Shown piece after piece: positions 59,511 through 64,000 of a stretch of DNA of 64,000 nt; position 1 is the stretch's first letter, and each line of letters begins with the position of its first letter. This stretch comes from Amphibalanus amphitrite (Eukaryota > Arthropoda > Thecostraca > Balanomorpha > Balanidae). A program made the translations under genes and the position numbers. The stretch is taken from NCBI RefSeq assembly GCF_019059575.1, contig NW_024881565.1, forward strand, positions 824,501 through 888,500. The letters run 5' to 3'. The notes below the pieces were generated by a model. The model saw only the letters and a list, made by a program, of their open reading frames with translations. It was not told the DNA's origin and made no database searches.

Positions 59511-62033
59511 TCAGTCTCGTATCAAGTAATACCCCGAGAAACTTGACCTCCTCCGAGTAGTTCAAGTGCTCGTTGTAAAGCCTCAAACGTGGTATGGTAG
59601 CAAGTTCTCTAGCTTTCATATACCTCCTGAATATAAGGGCATTGCATTTGTGAGGTGAAAACACAAAGCCCCATCTGTCGGCCCATGCACTAACGTGGTC
59701 GAGAGCCAGTTGCATTTGGTCAATTAATTGCGTAATTCTCCTTCCTTGTACCCACATGGTACAATCGTCTGCATACAGTGCACATGTTGGGTTTCCAGGG
59801 ACTCCATCGAATATGTCATTGATAACAATGTTAAACAAGACCGGAGAAATAACACCACCTTGCACTAGACCGTTTTCTTGTTCGAATGTGTCAGATAAGC
59901 AGTCGTTCCTTACTTGAAAAGTTCGATTGTCGAGGTAAGATCGTATAAAGTGCATCATGCGCCCTCTGAAGCCAAGTGCATGCATCTTGGTCAGTAGGGC
60001 CGCTTTCGAAATAAGGTTATAGGCGTTCTTAAAGTCCAAGAACACGGCCAATGTGTACTTGTTATAAAAGAAACCCTTCCTGACACTCGACTCCAGCCGT
60101 AATAGATGATCGGCTGTGCTCCGCCCCTTTCGAAACCCACACTGAATAACTGATAATAATCCTTTGTCTTCCAAAAACCACGCAAGTCGTCGGGTAACCA
60201 TCCTTTCCATGACCTTGCTAAAACATGATGTTAGTTGTATAGGCCGGTAGGATTCGGGCTGGTGACTTGGTTTCCCGGGTTTGAGGATCGGAACCATAAT
60301 AGAATGCTTCCAAGTGTTTGGAAGACATTCTGAAAACCATACATAATTGATCAACTTCAAAACTGATGCCAGCTGGTCGTCATTTAGGAACTTAAAAACA
60401 TGTAGTGTATCTTGTCAGGTCCAATAGAGGTATTTCCACAATGAGAAATAGACCATTTCAACTCGTCCAAAGCGAACACATCATTGTAACATTCGTTGTT
60501 GTCGCTAGCGAACGACGGAAGCTGTTCGAACAAAATACTCTCTCTTTCCCTAAACGCAGCTCTATAATTAATGGACGCCGACATCCCCGAGAAGAAATTC
60601 CCGAGTACGTCAGCAACTTCTTTGGGATCGTCTGTCATGTTGCCATTGATACACAGCACGGGTAATGGACGCTGGTAACGCTCCTTCTTTGTAAAACGCC
60701 GTATTATGTCCCATAGTTGTCGCATGGGGGTAGTATGTTTAAACATATGGAGCAATTTCTCCCATGATTCCCGTTTCGCCTGTCTAATAATTCGCCTTGC
60801 CCTTGCTTTAGCAGCTTTATACTCCATGAGGTGTAACGTTTGGCGGCTACGACGGAACCGGTTGAGTGCTCGTCGTCGACTACGAATTGCTTCTTTACAT
60901 TCCTCGTTCCACCAGGGACATGTATATTTTGAGTTGTTTCGTTTCATAGGTACACTTTCCTCCGCCGCCCTTAGTAAAGCTTCGGTCATAGCTGTACAAT
61001 TATCCAATCCCAATCCTTCACAAAATTGTAAGTCACACTTCTCAGTAAATTCAGACCAGTTGGCCTTGTTTGTGTTCCATCCCGTGAAATCGGCGTTCCG
61101 ACGGGGGTTAGATCCAGTCAAATCAAAAGTTATGTATATAGGGCAATGGTCACTCGAATAAAGATCAGTATCGGTGCACCATTGCAAGTACTGACCTATA
61201 TTACCAGTGCTCAATGTCAAGTCAATATGGGACCAGAGCCCCGTGTATTCATCAAGTCGTGTCGGGCTGCCATCATTCAGAATATTCAGGGCGTGTTGGC
61301 AAATAACTCGTTCCCATATAAATCCTCTGGAGTCGCAACGATCTGCGCCCCACATGTAATGCCGGCTGTTAGCGTCCGTACATATAATAAAAGGTTGCGG
61401 CAGCTGACTCACCAGAGCACTGAGAGCCTGCTGCGAAAGACGCTCGTTCGGCGGAAGGTACAGCGAACAAACACACAGCCGACATCTGCCAGTTGGTACT
61501 GTTATCGCAACAGCTTGTAAATCAGTATTCAAATTTATCTGACAGTGGGGGTGTTTGTTGTTAACATAGATACTAACTCCTCCCTGTCTCCTGTCTGTAT
61601 TGGGATATGCGTTATATAGAGTGTAATTATTAAGTCGAAAATCATAAGGGTCATTGGGCAGAAAATGGGATTCTTGAATACAAATCACATCATTGCAATG
61701 TTCCAGTAGTACAGGTTTAATCTCCGGCCATTTTCCAATCATTCCACGAGCATTCCATTGCATGATGGTAAAACTTCTCACACTATTAACCATAACGCTG
61801 TTTCTAACTAACGAGACGATGGAAAAGTACCCAGCACGGTCAAGGTCACCTTTGCTCTCAGTCTCGGCCCCGAGGTCGGGCTCATGCCGCGCCCCAGGAC
61901 CGGGCCCACGCCGCGCCCCGGGGCCGGCCGACCGACCTCGCGATAACATCGGGTCACGTGACCCATCCCACTGCCCCGGGCGCCGCACACTGGTCGGAAA
62001 CGCTCCAGCGAGAGGCCAGCGGCCTTTCCGCAA
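59511..62033 (-). pseudogene. LINE-A ORF2 N-terminal part: endonuclease + RT, frameshifted
   Basis: Two overlapping-order frames: 62033-60384 (endonuclease and RT start) and the RT palm continuing to 59511. A one-base indel in or beside the T-run near 60398 breaks the frame between GPDKIHYMF and the segment containing DDQLASVLKLINY. Endonuclease motifs: MQWNARGMIGKWPE, CIQESHF, GGVSIYV, CTDANSRHYMWG, SHIDLTLS, SDHCPIYI. RT motifs: ESYRPIQLTSCFSKVMERM, CGFRKGRSTADHLL, FLDFKNAYN (the second motif-A position is N, often D), VQGGVISPVLFN, LYADDCTMW and VKFLGVLLDT. The endonuclease probably starts near FTIMQWN; the upstream Gly/Arg/Pro-rich stretch is likely leader. Confidence 0.85.
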
Positions 62034-62040
62034 AAGTTTT
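59511..62040 (-). mobile_element. LINE-A, 5' part
   Basis: Carries a GC-rich leader, the endonuclease and most of the RT of an I/R1-type LINE on the minus strand. It stops at 59511 within the RT thumb, where LINE-B's A-tail begins. The leader (about 61940-62030) matches DNA at about 63690-63760 in opposite orientation. The 5' border at about 62040 is approximate. Confidence 0.75.
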
Positions 62041-62829
62041 TTGCTTGTTATTCCAAAACTAGTGAAGCAAACTTCATAAAACTTTGCATACCTTCTCTGT
62101 CATATGTAAGCTATCATTTGGATGTCAAGTACTAAATATATGACGTGAATCTGTTAAGTTATGACGTCATAATTGAGTATAATACAGGATCTAGCACCAC
62201 TTTAAGTCAACAAGGGAAATTGGGAGCTGCTATTCGGGCACCGGGAATGGTTTCATGCACTCCTTGCAAGGTCCAGTGCTTCACTTTAGCATTGTTGACT
62301 TTGCGTGACGTCATTTATGACGTCACTAAGGCCATATAAGTTTTTCGTCAATAACTCCTGATCAGATGGAGCTAGAGAGTCGGGAAAGCCACCATTGGAC
62401 TCAGGAAGACCTGCCGAATCGAATGATATGCGATATGACCTCCTTCAACCATTTTCGTGACCTGAGGGGCTCCGACCTGACCTTGACCCGAGGTTAACAC
62501 CTTAAGTTGACTTCACCCGAACACCAAGTATAGCATTCAACGCGCCTGAGCTAGACAGACACGATGATGCCAAAATCGCGGCAGTGCGACCATTTTTGGC
62601 AAAGAAATTAACCTAAATCCGAGCCCGTGCCTTGTGGCACTTACCTGACCTAAGAGGTCACTGGCTGACCTAAGACCTTAAAATCGGTTAGTAATCGTGC
62701 GTCTTATAACGGCACACACGCTCGTTTTTTTTCCGCGAGGCTCAAGCTCAATTAGAGGCGAAACGGCGAGGGAGTTGTACCAACCCTCCCCGGTCCATAT
62801 AGAAAACCAATCGGTCCGGCCAGGGTTAA
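62041..62829. mobile_element. TTAA MITE relative, only right end recognisable
   Basis: Ends CCGGCCAGGGTTAA with TTAA at 62826-62829. It carries the family's subterminal ACACGCTCGTTTTTTTTCCG and GCGAAACGGCGAGGG blocks and several TGACCT hexamers (about 62455-62510, 62645-62680). I could not find the left TTAACCC end, so its extent is uncertain; an AT-rich stretch with several GACGTCA sites precedes it. Confidence 0.5.
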
Positions 62830-63680
62830 ATACCGGAATTGTGATCTAATGTAAAAAGACGGCCCAAGGTAACCCGACGTCAGTGACAGGTGTCCTATAT
62901 TTGCAGCGTCTTATATTCACGAAGGTTTCAATTTCCACTTTCTTCAGCCGAGTGATGGTTGTCAATAGCAAGGCTCTCTAAATGCAAGCCGTAATCGTCA
63001 CGCAATATGTGGAAGGCTTTTGATGTCAATACATACATAAATGCATACATAAAACGCGCTTTTCACCAAATTCATAAACTCAAGCGCATCTGTTTTTAAT
63101 GACCAGTCAACTACGCATGGATGCGTGCAGGCCCACACAGGTCAGCGTAAGCCGGGCGCGGCGGCCGAGCCGAAACTGGGGCGGGGCGGGCGGTAGTTGG
63201 GTAGGAAAAGCGGCTCCTGCAAATTTTGCGCAAATATGCGCAGTTAGCTTTTATGTTGCCCTGGTGTAAATTTAAATCCTGCTTCATCTCACAAAAAATC
63301 AGAGTGGAACTAGATGGGACTACCTGTTGTTTCCTTACCTAAACTTTGCAGTTATATTCCATAATCACTGTAGGAGAGCCTTCATAAAAAAGCTACAGTA
63401 AATCTTAGGTAGGGAAAAAGTATACCAAAAATTTTGCACTGACCAGTCGGCAACTTCATAACGAACATTTTGATGCATAATATGTGGGATTTCAATTTGG
63501 TGTCAATCAGCAATAAGACTCTGAATATCCGGCTCAAGAAACCTCTTGCTCCGCGTCAGTTTCCGAGTTCTGGGATACCCCATCTTCGGGGGCTGATTAC
63601 AGTTATTTTTGGTCACCCGGATTAGTTTTTTTGGCCTAATTATAATAATTTGATCAATTTCAAATCGATCTATATAAAAA
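62830..63680. other. non-coding stretch
   Basis: No gene or repeat recognised apart from a GC-rich block at about 63150-63205. Confidence 0.4.
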
Positions 63681-64000
63681 ATAATCCGAAACTCCGGAAT
63701 CGCCCGTGGCCTCTCGTGAGGGCGTTTCCGACCAGTGTGCGCCGGTCGAACCGTCCCGGCTCCGACAAAACACGCCCGTTTCGTCAGCCCCGCCGCCGAA
63801 CCGACCCAAAAAAGGATCGCCCGGCAAGCTAGCAACCACCACCACAAAACCAAATATAACACATGAGACACTCAAACCCTGCACCAGATGCAAATCAGAA
63901 TAAGGAAAAAAATTATATATAATCTGGATTCCAACTATAACCTGCAACCAACGCAGGTAACTGAAATTACTGTAAGTAATTGTTCGATATTTGCCGGAAA
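63681..64000 (+). mobile_element. LINE leader related to LINE-A, runs off the window
   Basis: GTGGCCTCTCGTGAGGGCGT and TTTCCGACCAGTGTGCG match the leader of LINE-A in the opposite orientation; translated, both contain AFPTSVRR preceded by WPL. A short open frame to 63903 (ending KPCTRCKSE) follows. This is probably the 5' end of another related LINE that continues beyond the window. Confidence 0.5.

Overview
The window is eukaryotic nuclear DNA. It has short GT-AG exons, GC-rich coding exons set in AT-richer non-coding DNA, and a heavy load of transposons. Degenerate interstitial CCTAA/AACCT repeats resemble the arthropod TTAGG telomere unit, and the gene structures and transposon types fit an invertebrate. 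An arthropod, possibly a crustacean, is my best guess; the species cannot be fixed from the sequence.

Genic part (1-37 kb). Five conserved single-copy genes could be assembled exon by exon with consistent splice phases: FAM136A (+, 2452-3782), IDI1 (-, 6784-7942, first exon not found), a peroxisomal ABCD1/2-type half transporter (+, 14667-20379, 9 exons, 750 aa), DEPDC1 (-, 22574-29737, 10 exons, 1109 aa) and the voltage-gated proton channel HVCN1 (-, 34586-36678, 4 exons, 235 aa). FAM136A/IDI1 and ABCD/DEPDC1 are convergent pairs. The genes share no operon-like logic, although the ABCD transporter is peroxisomal and IDI1 ends in a peroxisomal-type HRL tripeptide. Between and inside the genes lie two near-identical 1.2-kb TTAA-flanked (piggyBac-type) MITEs packed with AGGTCA nuclear-receptor half-sites, several foldback/hairpin elements and minisatellites.

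Transposon part (39-64 kb). This is a nested insertion. An I/R1-type LINE with endonuclease, RT and RNase H (LINE-A, minus strand) is cut in two. Its 5' part lies at 59511-62.04 kb and its 3' part at about 39.33-40.96 kb, with break points that fall at the same codon of the RT thumb. The DNA between them starts with the 5' leader and ORF1 of a second LINE (LINE-B, plus strand, CR1/L2-like) and ends with LINE-B's intact 1008-aa ORF2 and an A10 tail. LINE-B's two ORFs are in turn separated by 13.9 kb carrying two giant foldback elements. FB-A (42883-47580) has arms of 14-16-bp tandem repeats, a 9-bp target duplication and an internal hAT element that itself holds TTAA MITEs. FB-B (47864-55386) is a huge palindrome of about 26 copies of a 286-bp repeat, 8 in one orientation and 18 in the other, with mirror-matched variant units at the two ends.

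The most unusual content is this layered structure, the mirror-image 286-bp array, and the nuclear-receptor-site-rich MITE family. No tRNA, rRNA or CRISPR array was found.
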